Assembly: GCA_023451395.1 (NCBI GenBank)
Contig: JAEXZL010000034.1
Coordinates: 1 to 49,954 of the forward strand
Direction: 5' to 3'
DNA: 49,954 nt
Origin: Bacillota bacterium
GTDB taxonomy: Bacteria; Bacillota; Clostridia; Clostridiales; Clostridiaceae
Below are positions 6,580 to 14,494 of the stretch, in pieces. Under the pieces are notes generated by a model, which had not been told where the DNA came from, made no database searches, and saw only the letters and a program-made list of their open reading frames with translations. How positions within the stretch are numbered: the stretch's first letter is position 1; the number at the start of each line of letters is the position of its first letter. The translations under genes and the position numbers were made by a program.

Positions 6580-7788
6580 TTAATTTTTATTAAGAGAAGC
6601 AAATATAGCCTCAGCAAGTTCTTCAAGCCTAGCTTCATCCTGTGGTTTTAAAGAGGATTTTAATTCGAAAGGTGTACCAACTATTTCCACCTTCTTCATC
6701 TTTTCTACCACAGCTGTAAGATTCTTTGCAGGATTTGGAGACCATGAGCTATTTGCAATAAGTGAAACCTTGCGGTTTTGTAGGTTTAATAGAGCCATAT
6801 CATGTATGAGTGATTCCATAGGAAGATATACATTATTGTTGTATATTGGACATCCAATAACTATATTGCTGTACTTGAAGGCTTCAGAAATAATTGTCGA
6901 TGGATGAGTCTTTGAAACATCATACATATGCATATGAGTAACTCCCTTTTGTGCAAGCTTATTGGCAAGTACATTTGCTGCGTTTTCCGTGTTGTTATAC
7001 ATGGAAGCATATATAAGAAGTACTCCATTTTCTTCAGGAGTGTAGCTGCTCCAAAGATTATATTTATTTAGCATAAACTCTAGATCTTTTCTCCAAACCA
7101 CACCATGTAGTGGGCAAATCATTTCTATATCTAATGCAGCTGCTTTCTTTAAAAGAGTTTGTACCTGAGGTCCATATTTTCCTACAATATTTGTATAGTA
7201 GCGTCTAAACTCTTCCATATATTCGCCTTTATAATCTAGCTGATCATTAAAGATATTTCCTGCAATGGCACCAAAGGAACCAAAGGCATCGGCGGAAAAG
7301 AGGATTTTCTCTGATTGCTCATAGGTTACCATAACCTCAGGCCAGTGAACCATTGGTGCAAAAACAAATTGCAGAGTATGGCTTCCTAGTGAAAGAGTAT
7401 CTCCATCCTTTACTTCAAGGTAATTAGCTTTTGCATCAAAATCATAAAATTGTTCAATCATAAGAAAGGTCTTTTTATTACCTACTATCTTCATATTTGG
7501 GTAGCGTCTAGTTAGCTCCTCAATATTAGCACAGTGATCCGGTTCCATATGGTTAACAACTAAGTAATCTATAGATTGTCCTTTTAATACATAAGTTAAA
7601 TTTTCAAAAAATTGAGCGGTTATAGCTGAATCTACCGTATCCATAAGGGCAATTTTCTCATCCATAATGAGATAAGAGTTATAACAAACGCCATTAGTTA
7701 AAGGAAACATATTCTCAAATTGAGCTAATCTTCTATCATTCCCGCCTACCCAATGAATAGTGGGAGTTATCTGCTGCGTACAATGCAT
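6580..7788 (-). CDS. fprA: A-type flavodiiron protein (FprA family oxygen/NO reductase)
   Basis: 402 residues. The metallo-beta-lactamase-like domain carries the di-iron ligands His80-x-Glu82-x-Asp84-His85 (VVNHMEPDHCANIEE), His148, Asp167 (FSADAFGSFG) and His228 (CPLHGVVW). The C-terminal flavodoxin domain starts near residue 256 (VLLIYASMYNNTENAANVLA). This is the two-domain FprA/ROO architecture, which reduces O2 to water or NO to N2O using FMN and di-iron. In anaerobic clostridia it protects against oxygen. The start chosen is the ATG at 7788, preceded on its strand by AAGGAGG; a 15-residue longer reading has no such site. It is monocistronic, divergent from the DJ-1/PfpI gene. Confidence 0.96.
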   Translation of the reverse strand: MHCTQQITPTIHWVGGNDRRLAQFENMFPLTNGVCYNSYLIMDEKIALMDTVDSAITAQFFENLTYVLKGQSIDYLVVNHMEPDHCANIEELTRRYPNMKIVGNKKTFLMIEQFYDFDAKANYLEVKDGDTLSLGSHTLQFVFAPMVHWPEVMVTYEQSEKILFSADAFGSFGAIAGNIFNDQLDYKGEYMEEFRRYYTNIVGKYGPQVQTLLKKAAALDIEMICPLHGVVWRKDLEFMLNKYNLWSSYTPEENGVLLIYASMYNNTENAANVLANKLAQKGVTHMHMYDVSKTHPSTIISEAFKYSNIVIGCPIYNNNVYLPMESLIHDMALLNLQNRKVSLIANSSWSPNPAKNLTAVVEKMKKVEIVGTPFELKSSLKPQDEARLEELAEAIFASLNKN

Positions 7789-8074
7789 AGTTAATCTCCT
7801 CCTTAAAAAATTATATACTTTGAATCTTAACATTAGTATTCTACCAAAAAAGGTAGGAATATTCTAGATATATTTGGTTACTTTAAGCTATAATTTGATA
7901 TGTAATAGTTTACAAAGGAATATAATTTCGCTCCTATGGAGAAAAGTGGAATAAATTTAAATACTGTTCATTAAAAATTAATAATGTGTATAACTTTTAT
8001 TACTATTATATTAGGTAAAGAAATAAATTTAGATTGCTAAAAGCAAATAGTTGGAATATAAGGAGGTAATCAAT

Positions 8075-8587
8075 ATGAATAAGAAGGTATTGTGCTGTGT
8101 GGCAGATGTATTTGAAGATTTAGAATTATGGTATCCGGTAATAAGACTAAGAGAAGAAGGCGTAGAGGTAAAGCTAGTTGGTGAGGAAGCTAACAAGGAA
8201 TATAAGGGGAAGTATGGACTATCTGCAACTTCAGATGTAGCATTTAGAGAGGTAAGAGCTGAAGATTATGATGGAATTTTAATTCCTGGTGGCTATGCAC
8301 CAGACAAGATGCGAAGATTACCTGAAGCCAGAGCATTGGTTAAGGCGATGGATGATATGAAAAAGCCTATAGGTGAGATTTGCCATGCGGGGTGGTTGCC
8401 AATATCCGCGGGGATATTAAAAGGCCGTAAGGTTACAAGTGTAGAGGCTATAAAGGATGATATGGTAAATGCAGGGGCAGAATGGGTAGATGAAGAAGTA
8501 GTAGTGGATGGAAATCTTATTTCTTCTAGAACACCAAAGGATTTGCCTGCCTATGGTAAGGCTTTTATAGAAGCTTTAAAAAAATAA
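8075..8587 (+). CDS. DJ-1/PfpI family protein (YhbO/PfpI type)
   Basis: 170 residues. The nucleophile elbow GEICHAGWLPISAG contains Cys103 followed by His104, as in PfpI, and Glu14 in DVFEDLELWYPV matches the family's conserved Glu. The fold segment DGILIPGGYAPDKMRR is also typical. Relatives include cysteine peptidases and glyoxalase/deglycase-like stress proteins; which activity applies cannot be read from sequence. The start is the ATG after AGGAGGTAATCAAT; a TTG 24 bp upstream lies before the ribosome binding site and is rejected. It is divergent from fprA across a 286-bp AT-rich spacer, so a shared stress role is possible but unproven. Confidence 0.9.
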   Translation: MNKKVLCCVADVFEDLELWYPVIRLREEGVEVKLVGEEANKEYKGKYGLSATSDVAFREVRAEDYDGILIPGGYAPDKMRRLPEARALVKAMDDMKKPIGEICHAGWLPISAGILKGRKVTSVEAIKDDMVNAGAEWVDEEVVVDGNLISSRTPKDLPAYGKAFIEALKK

Positions 8588-8604
8588 AATTTATAAAGAT
8601 AAAG

Positions 8605-8636
8605 TTGCCGATGTCCTTTCATCGGTAATTTTTTTT
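8605..8636 (+). terminator. Terminator after the DJ-1/PfpI gene
   Basis: TTGCCGATG pairs with CATCGGTAA around a short pyrimidine loop, followed by TTTTTTTT. Confidence 0.88.
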
Positions 8637-8677
8637 GCTTATAATATAGTTATTAAATTAGCAGTGAGGTAAAAGAA

Positions 8678-9868
8678 ATGGAGAGAGTAATTTTTCATAT
8701 CGATGTAAATAATGCCTTTCTTTCTTGGAGTGCTGTTTATAGACTCTCTAAAGGGGAAAAGCTTGATATAAGAACCATTGCCTCAGTTATTGGAGGAGAT
8801 GAGGAATCTCGAAGAGGTGTGGTTTTAGCCAAATCCAATTCTGCAAAGAGATATGGTATTGTAACTGGAGAGAGCATTTTTACTGCCAAAAAAAAATGTC
8901 CTGAGCTTAAGGTATATAGCAAAAATTTTGAGGCTTATAGATACTATAGTGAAGAGGTAGTGAAGATATTTGAAGAATATACAGATCTCATTGAAAGATA
9001 TTCTATAGATGAGAGCTTTTTAGATGTTACTGCAATTGCTGGAGATAATCCCTATGAATTGGCCTATGAGATTAAGGAAAGGATTAAAAGGGATCTAGGC
9101 TTTACGGTAAATGTGGGAATATCCGATAATAAAATTTTAGCAAAAATGGCCTCAGAATTTGAAAAGCCAGATAAAATTCATACCTTATATAAAAGTGAGA
9201 TAAAGGAAAAGTTATGGCCTCTTCCTGTTGAAGAGCTTTTTATGGTTGGAAGGCAGGCAACTAAGCGACTTAAGGATATGTATATCTTCACCATAGGAGA
9301 CTTGGCAAACTATGAACCTTCAATCTTGAAGCAAAAATTTAAAAGCTATGGAGAGATGATATGGAAATATGCAAATGGTCTTGGCCCAGATGAGATAAAT
9401 CATATAGAAGAGGATGCTAAAATAATAAGCAACGAAATTACACTTCCAAAGGATATACAAAGCAAAGCAGAGGCTGAAGAGGTCTTTTTAGAGCTATCTC
9501 AAAAGCTAGGTAGGAGGATAAGGGATATGAATCGCTTTTGCAGCACCATAGGAGTTCATATTAAGACATCAGAGTTTATTAATTACTCCCATCAGAAAAA
9601 GCTTTCAACTGCTACTAATTCTACCAAAGTGATTTATGAAACAGCTATAGAGCTTTTCAATAAAAAGTGGCAGTATGAGCCTGTCAGGCTTTTAGGAATA
9701 TCCCTTTCCAATCTTTGCGAGGAGGTTATTGAGCAGACTAGCCTCTTTGAAAGTAATACAAGTATTAATATCAAGAGTCAAAAAATAGACAAGATTATGG
9801 ATGGTATAAAGGATAAATATGGAGAAGAAATAATCAATAGATTATCCTACAATAAGAATAAAAAATAA
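8678..9868 (+). CDS. dinB: DNA polymerase IV (Y-family, DinB type)
   Basis: 396 residues. The Y-family catalytic motifs are present: HIDVNNAFLSW with the metal-binding Asp9 and the likely steric-gate Phe14, and YSIDESFLDVT with Asp111-Glu112. The thumb and little-finger domains follow, including GISDNKILAKMASEFEKPD and the helix-hairpin-helix-like PVEELFMVGRQATKRLKDMYI. The protein carries out error-prone translesion synthesis. The start is ATG after GTGAGGTAAAAGAA. I see no LexA-type box in its promoter, unlike the YhaO/YhaN pair 1.8 kb downstream. Its C-terminus lacks an obvious QLSLF-type beta-clamp peptide; IEQTSLFES at about 360 may serve instead. Confidence 0.95.
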   Translation: MERVIFHIDVNNAFLSWSAVYRLSKGEKLDIRTIASVIGGDEESRRGVVLAKSNSAKRYGIVTGESIFTAKKKCPELKVYSKNFEAYRYYSEEVVKIFEEYTDLIERYSIDESFLDVTAIAGDNPYELAYEIKERIKRDLGFTVNVGISDNKILAKMASEFEKPDKIHTLYKSEIKEKLWPLPVEELFMVGRQATKRLKDMYIFTIGDLANYEPSILKQKFKSYGEMIWKYANGLGPDEINHIEEDAKIISNEITLPKDIQSKAEAEEVFLELSQKLGRRIRDMNRFCSTIGVHIKTSEFINYSHQKKLSTATNSTKVIYETAIELFNKKWQYEPVRLLGISLSNLCEEVIEQTSLFESNTSINIKSQKIDKIMDGIKDKYGEEIINRLSYNKNKK

Positions 9869-10037
9869 AAAATGGAAGAATGCTTAAGAATTAACTTAAT
9901 TAGCTTTATTTTATCAGTGTATTTAGAAAGTAAAAGGACATTATAATAGTGTAAGCTTCAATGAGAGAAGGCTCCATAAGGAGTACAAATCTCAAGGCTT
10001 ATGCTTTACCAAATCAAAACCAAAGGAGGAATAGGCG

Positions 10038-10226
10038 ATGGCAAGAAACAGAGTTCTAGTCCCCGAATCTCAAGATGGTCTATCCCGGTTCAAGGCAGAG
10101 GTTGCCCGAGAATTGGGAGTGCCCTTCAGTGATTATAATGGTGATCTCACATCAAGACAATGTGGATCAGTAGGTGGAGAAATGGTAAAACGAATGGTAG
10201 AGGACTATGAAAATAAGTTAAAATAA
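10038..10226 (+). CDS. Alpha/beta-type small acid-soluble spore protein
   Basis: 62 residues, the SASP length. The N-terminal helix contains the germination-protease recognition region SRFKAEVARELGVPF, and the C-terminal half YNGDLTSRQ...GSVGGEMVKRMVE is the family's DNA-binding signature. These proteins coat and protect DNA in the dormant spore and are degraded at germination. AAAGGAGGAATAGGCG precedes the ATG. About 90 bp upstream, GTATT and CATTATA resemble sigma-G elements, but the spacing (15 bp) is short, so the promoter is uncertain. One oddity is Cys in RQCGSVGG, where the family usually has Asn (see findings). Confidence 0.96.
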   Translation: MARNRVLVPESQDGLSRFKAEVARELGVPFSDYNGDLTSRQCGSVGGEMVKRMVEDYENKLK

Positions 10227-10290
10227 CTTACTAGTACTTTCAGAGGGTTATTTTAAGTCTAAACTATTTTCACGAAAAGGAGAATGGATT

Positions 10291-10338
10291 ATGGCTGAGA
10301 ATGTACCACCAGAAAGTTTATACCTCTACCAAAATTAA
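10291..10338 (+). CDS. Possible 15-residue micropeptide downstream of the SASP gene
   Basis: An ATG preceded by AAAAGGAGAATGGATT opens a 15-codon frame (MAENVPPESLYLYQN) that ends 3 bp before a strong terminator. The ribosome binding site is as good as that of real genes nearby, and the frame lies wholly between the SASP stop and the shared terminator, so the two would be co-transcribed. There is no homology I recognise. It could be a true small protein, a degraded gene start, or chance. Confidence 0.35.
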   Translation: MAENVPPESLYLYQN

Positions 10339-10341
10339 AAG

Positions 10342-10378
10342 AGAGGATTTATGGCTTAGGTCATAAATCCTCTTTTTT
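10342..10378 (+). terminator. Terminator of the SASP transcription unit
   Basis: AGAGGATTTATG pairs perfectly with CATAAATCCTCT around an 8-nt loop, followed by TTTTT. Confidence 0.92.
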
Positions 10379-10444
10379 GTATAATTTTAATAAATTAGTT
10401 TAGGCTTTATCCTTCTTTCTCTTTATCATAAATGTCTTCTATGG

Positions 10445-10464
10445 TAAAATGAGAACAGAAGTTC
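10445..10464 (+). promoter_or_regulatory. LexA (SOS) operator overlapping the promoter start region of the yhaO/yhaN-like operon
   Basis: GAACAGAAGTTC at 10453-10464 matches the Gram-positive LexA/DinR core GAAC-N4-GTTC, with AG and G flanks close to the CGAAC...GTTCG consensus. It sits right after a TAAAAT -10 box (10445-10450), just ahead of the AGGAGGG site of the nuclease gene. Binding there would block transcription. Motif match only. Confidence 0.65.
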
Positions 10465-10486
10465 GTTCTTTAGGAGGGAGATGGCT

Positions 10487-11608
10487 ATGGACGGAATAAA
10501 GATACTTCATTTTGCAGATATACATTTTGATAGCCCTTTTAGTGAGCTTTCTGCATCTGCTGCAGAGCAGAGAAAGGAAGATTTAAGGGAAACCTTCGGG
10601 AGAATAATTGATACAGCTAAAGAAGAAGGAGTTCAAATTATTCTCCTTCCAGGAGATATTTTTGATAATACTACAGTGATGAAAAGCACTTTGGATTTTA
10701 TAATTAAAAAGTTTTTAGATATACCCAATATCAAGGTTTTTATTGCACCAGGAAATCATGATCCCATTAATAATAAATCTTTTTATAAGCTGATTAACTG
10801 GCCAGAAAATGTTTATGTATTTAAGGGAGATTATAGCTATTATAAGCTTCCAGAGCTTAATACTATTGTTCATGGTATTGGCTTTAAGGAAAGCCATGTA
10901 AGGGAACCACTTCTTAAAAATATCATAGCTAAGGAAGACAGCTTTATTAATTTAATGGTGCTGCACGGCGAGCTTTCTAACGGAAGCATAAATGATTATA
11001 ACCCTATCACTCTAGAGGATATAAGGAATTCTAATATGGATTATATAGCCTTAGGACATAGGCATGGTTATTCAGGAATACTTAGAGAGGGTAAAACCCA
11101 CTATGCTTATAGCGGTAATATAGAAGGAAGAGGCTTTGATGAGCTTGGAGAAAAAGGGGTTATTATTGGAGAGATTTTTAAGGATAGTGTTAAATTAGAT
11201 TTTTTACCTCTTCAAAAGCGAAAGTACTATATTTTGGAAGCAGATATAAGTGGTCTAGATACCTATGAAGAAATTGCATCAAAAATTAAGGGTCTAGCTT
11301 CAGAAGAGGCAAAGGAAAACCTTTATAAAATATTTTTAAAGGGAGAGATTAAGGAATATTTTATTCTTAATACTGATATTCTCACTTCTAAGCTTAAAGA
11401 AGACTTTTATTTTATTAAGCTTGTAGATGCAACCTCTATTTCCTTTGATTTAGAGAGCCTTTCGGAAACCTATACTCTTAAGGGGCTTTATGCTAAAAGA
11501 TTAATCAAAAGCATAGAGAAGGCGGAGAAGGGGGATAAGGAGCTTTATGAGGAGGCGTTAAAGCTTGGGATACAGGCTCTCTCAGGGGGTGAATTAAGAC
11601 TAAGATGA
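10487..11608 (+). CDS. SbcD/YhaO-like DNA repair exonuclease (metallophosphoesterase)
   Basis: 373 residues. The calcineurin-like metal-binding motifs appear in order: ILHFADIHFDSPF (D-x-H), LLPGDIFDN (G-D), APGNHD, VLHGE and LGHRHGYSG (G-H-x-H). This is the SbcD/Mre11 nuclease domain in the YhaO subfamily, followed by a C-terminal capping region. It overlaps by 4 bp (ATGA) with the downstream ATPase gene, the standard nuclease-ATPase pairing for processing DNA ends or hairpins. An ATG at 10481 lies only 3 bp from AGGAGG, so the ATG at 10487 is preferred; the two differ by two residues. A LexA-type box upstream suggests SOS control. Confidence 0.9.
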   Translation: MDGIKILHFADIHFDSPFSELSASAAEQRKEDLRETFGRIIDTAKEEGVQIILLPGDIFDNTTVMKSTLDFIIKKFLDIPNIKVFIAPGNHDPINNKSFYKLINWPENVYVFKGDYSYYKLPELNTIVHGIGFKESHVREPLLKNIIAKEDSFINLMVLHGELSNGSINDYNPITLEDIRNSNMDYIALGHRHGYSGILREGKTHYAYSGNIEGRGFDELGEKGVIIGEIFKDSVKLDFLPLQKRKYYILEADISGLDTYEEIASKIKGLASEEAKENLYKIFLKGEIKEYFILNTDILTSKLKEDFYFIKLVDATSISFDLESLSETYTLKGLYAKRLIKSIEKAEKGDKELYEEALKLGIQALSGGELRLR

Positions 11609-14370
11609 TTATTAAAAGGGTTAGGATAAAGAACTTTGGAAAGCTTAAAAATAGAGATATAAAGCTTACAGAAGGAATTAATATAATATATGGTGAAAAT
11701 GAACAAGGCAAGAGCACCCTTCAAGGCTTCATAAAGACAATGCTTTATGGCTTTTCTTCCACACGGACTAAGGATGTAAAGAACAATGACAGATTAAGAT
11801 ATTCTCCTTGGAGTGGAGAGAGAATGTCAGGAGAAATTCTCATAGATCATGAGGGAAGAGAGGTAGTAATTAATAGGACCTTTGGGAGCACTAAAAAAGA
11901 AGATGGTATTAGTGTTGTTGATGCTCTTACAGGAAAAACTATAGAAAAATTAAAGGATTATAGCCCGGGAAATTCACTTTTAGAATTAAATAGTGATGCT
12001 TTTGAAAAAACCTTAAACATTAAGCAGCTTAATTCATATATATCAAAATCCAAGGAGGATGATCTCCTTCAGAGAATATCCAATCTTAAGGGCAGTGGAG
12101 AGGAAGGCGTATCCTATGATAAGGCTCTTCAAGATTTGCAGTATGAAAAAAAGCTTATAAAAAATAATAGAAAAAGTGGCAGTCTAGACCTTGCAGAGAT
12201 TAAGCTATCACAGCTATACGAGAAATATCACAAATATCTAAGGCTTAGTGAGGAAAATATTGAGAGTAGGCTAAAGTTAAATACTTTGTTAGAAAGTCGC
12301 GACCAGCTAAAAAAAGAAATCAAAAATTTAGAGATATATAAAAGACATATTAAAAAAAGCAAGCTCCATAAGGAGTATAAGCAAATAGTAGAGTATCTTA
12401 AAAAAAGTGAAAATTTAAAAGAAGAAAAGCTTCAAGCACAAGAAAAACTTATTACTTCAGAAGGAATGATTGATGATTTATTTATTAAAAATTTAGAAGA
12501 AGAGGCTTTTCAGTATACTAAACTTAGAGATGATATATTTGAAAGACAAGATGAGTTAGAGGACAAAAAAGAGCTTTATGAGGATAGATTAAAGCGAATT
12601 GAGGAGAGCTATAATGGCTTTATCGATACTGTGGAAGGCTTTGAAGGTGATGTGATAAAGCTTTCTGCAGAAAATGATAGTCTTTATTTAAATCTTAAAC
12701 AGCAGGAGTCAATTAATGAGGAGCTTGCAAGGTTAAAGGAAGAACTAAGAGTCTATGAGCGAGGGCTAGGACCAATCTTAGATTCTGAGGAGGTATATGA
12801 GGAAGGCCAGGAACTTATTAAAAGCTACCAGGAAAGACTTAAAGAGCTGAAGGAAGCTTTAGAAAAGAGTCGAGATTTTCCTTTTAAGAAATTGAAGGCT
12901 AAAAAGGATAAAAACTTATTAACTGCAGGCTCTTTAGGGATTATAGGATTAGCTCTTGGAATCTTTGGTATTACCATGACCACTTTTTCCATTGGTCTAA
13001 AAACTGTGCTCATTGTAATAGGAGCAGTTTCTGTTCTTGCATCCTTTTTTATATTTTATAGAACAAGGGAAGTATTTAATCTTTTAAAAGAGCATAAAGG
13101 TACAGAAAGCTATCAGATAGGCCTAAAAAAATCTATACAAAATATGGAGGAAAGGCTTCAAGAATTGATAAAGAGTTTGAACCTAAGTAGTTATGAAGAT
13201 TTCTTAAAGTCTCTTAAGATATATAGTCAGGGATCAAAGAGCATAAATGTACTAAAGATTAAAATACAGGATAGAGAAGAGAACCTAAAAGGTAAGGATT
13301 TTCAAAAGCTCAAGGAGGATTATGAAGAAAGCAGTAAAAAACTAAGGAGCATTTTAGAAAGAAGCTCATCCAAGAGCTTAGAGGATTTTTTATTAAGACT
13401 TAAAGAATATAAAAGGCTGCACATGGAGACTGAGCTTTTGAAGCGAGAAATTATGCACCTTGAAGCTGCGCTAAAAGGGTTATGGGATAACTTTAAATTA
13501 AAGGAAGAAGGTTTAAGAGAAAGGCTTAATTTCATTGGATTAAAGGATGTTTCAATGGATAGGCTTCCTTTTGAGCTTTCATCTCTAAGAGAAAAGCTTA
13601 AAAAGCTTCAGGAAGTAGAAGGGGAGCTTAAAGCAATTAATGCTACTTATGAAGCTCTACTTAAGGAAAGGGATATAGAAAGCATTAAAGAAGAAGTTAT
13701 GGAGCTTGATGTGGAAAGCCTTCAGGAAGATTATAGCAATGAGGAAGATATAGAAAATAAAATACGAGAGTTAAACGATGAGTACCTAAACACTGAAAAA
13801 GCCATTAAGGATACAGAAAATTTCCTAGATAATCTTTTCAGAGGTATTCCTCCTCTCTGGCAGATAGAAGAGGAGCTAGAGAATACTAAAGAAGAAATTT
13901 CTTATTTTAATAGAAGACTGAAGGTTTTAGATATAGCTATAGAAAATTTGGAGGAGAGCTACAAAGAGATTCAAAAGAGTTTTGGACCCATATTAAACAA
14001 AGAGGTTGGTAGGATTTTGAAGAAGGTTACAAATGATAAATATAATGAAGTTAAAATATCTGAGGAGTATGCTATTACTTTAAGAGATAGTGAGGAAAAT
14101 CTTCTTTTTAATGGGGAATACTTAAGCAGTGGTACCTTTGATCAGGCTTATCTATCTCTTAGGCTTGCCATAATAAAACTTATCTTTGGAGAAAAGCAGC
14201 TTCCTATAATACTAGATGATGCTTTTATACAGTATGATGATGAAAGACTAAAAAATACTCTCAATTTTTTAAGGGATTTCGCAGAAGATAAGCAGATAAT
14301 TATTTTTACCTGCCAGAATAGAGAGCTGAAGCTATTAGAAGATAGTAAAATAAATAAAATAATTTTATAA
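11605..14370 (+). CDS. YhaN-like SMC/SbcC-type AAA ATPase with a membrane hairpin
   Basis: 921 residues. Walker A is IYGENEQGKSTLQGF (about 30-38). Long coiled coils follow, interrupted near residues 436-485 by two hydrophobic helices (TAGSLGIIGLALGIFGITM and VLIVIGAVSVLASFFIFY). After a second coiled-coil arm, the ABC-type signature region YLSSGTFDQAYLSLRLA precedes Walker B LPIILDDAF (about 866-873). This matches B. subtilis YhaN, which also carries a transmembrane pair and partners the nuclease YhaO. The complex is expected to process DNA, perhaps at the membrane. The start overlaps the nuclease stop by ATGA. It is distinct from cytosolic SbcC; precise function inferred. Confidence 0.88.
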   Translation: MIIKRVRIKNFGKLKNRDIKLTEGINIIYGENEQGKSTLQGFIKTMLYGFSSTRTKDVKNNDRLRYSPWSGERMSGEILIDHEGREVVINRTFGSTKKEDGISVVDALTGKTIEKLKDYSPGNSLLELNSDAFEKTLNIKQLNSYISKSKEDDLLQRISNLKGSGEEGVSYDKALQDLQYEKKLIKNNRKSGSLDLAEIKLSQLYEKYHKYLRLSEENIESRLKLNTLLESRDQLKKEIKNLEIYKRHIKKSKLHKEYKQIVEYLKKSENLKEEKLQAQEKLITSEGMIDDLFIKNLEEEAFQYTKLRDDIFERQDELEDKKELYEDRLKRIEESYNGFIDTVEGFEGDVIKLSAENDSLYLNLKQQESINEELARLKEELRVYERGLGPILDSEEVYEEGQELIKSYQERLKELKEALEKSRDFPFKKLKAKKDKNLLTAGSLGIIGLALGIFGITMTTFSIGLKTVLIVIGAVSVLASFFIFYRTREVFNLLKEHKGTESYQIGLKKSIQNMEERLQELIKSLNLSSYEDFLKSLKIYSQGSKSINVLKIKIQDREENLKGKDFQKLKEDYEESSKKLRSILERSSSKSLEDFLLRLKEYKRLHMETELLKREIMHLEAALKGLWDNFKLKEEGLRERLNFIGLKDVSMDRLPFELSSLREKLKKLQEVEGELKAINATYEALLKERDIESIKEEVMELDVESLQEDYSNEEDIENKIRELNDEYLNTEKAIKDTENFLDNLFRGIPPLWQIEEELENTKEEISYFNRRLKVLDIAIENLEESYKEIQKSFGPILNKEVGRILKKVTNDKYNEVKISEEYAITLRDSEENLLFNGEYLSSGTFDQAYLSLRLAIIKLIFGEKQLPIILDDAFIQYDDERLKNTLNFLRDFAEDKQIIIFTCQNRELKLLEDSKINKIIL

Positions 14371-14383
14371 ATGTAATTTTTTA

Positions 14384-14419
14384 AGAGCAGAAGGGATAGT
14401 AACTCACTGCTCTTTTTTT
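14384..14419 (+). terminator. Terminator of the yhaO/yhaN-like operon
   Basis: AGAGCAG pairs with CTGCTCT around a 16-nt loop, followed by TTTTTT. Confidence 0.75.
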
Positions 14420-14494
14420 GTGACTACAGGGATAAATTTCCATGTTGCTGGATATAATGTATAAATAATATTCCAGGAAAAGGAAGTGTATCTT

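Noticed and set aside
8640..8678. A LexA box before dinB
   Set aside because: No GAAC-N4-GTTC or close variant is present in the dinB upstream region.
11605..14370. A defence-type SMC/nuclease system (Wadjet- or Gabija-like)
   Set aside because: The pair matches the housekeeping YhaO/YhaN family in motif order and membrane hairpin, and there are no additional defence genes alongside.
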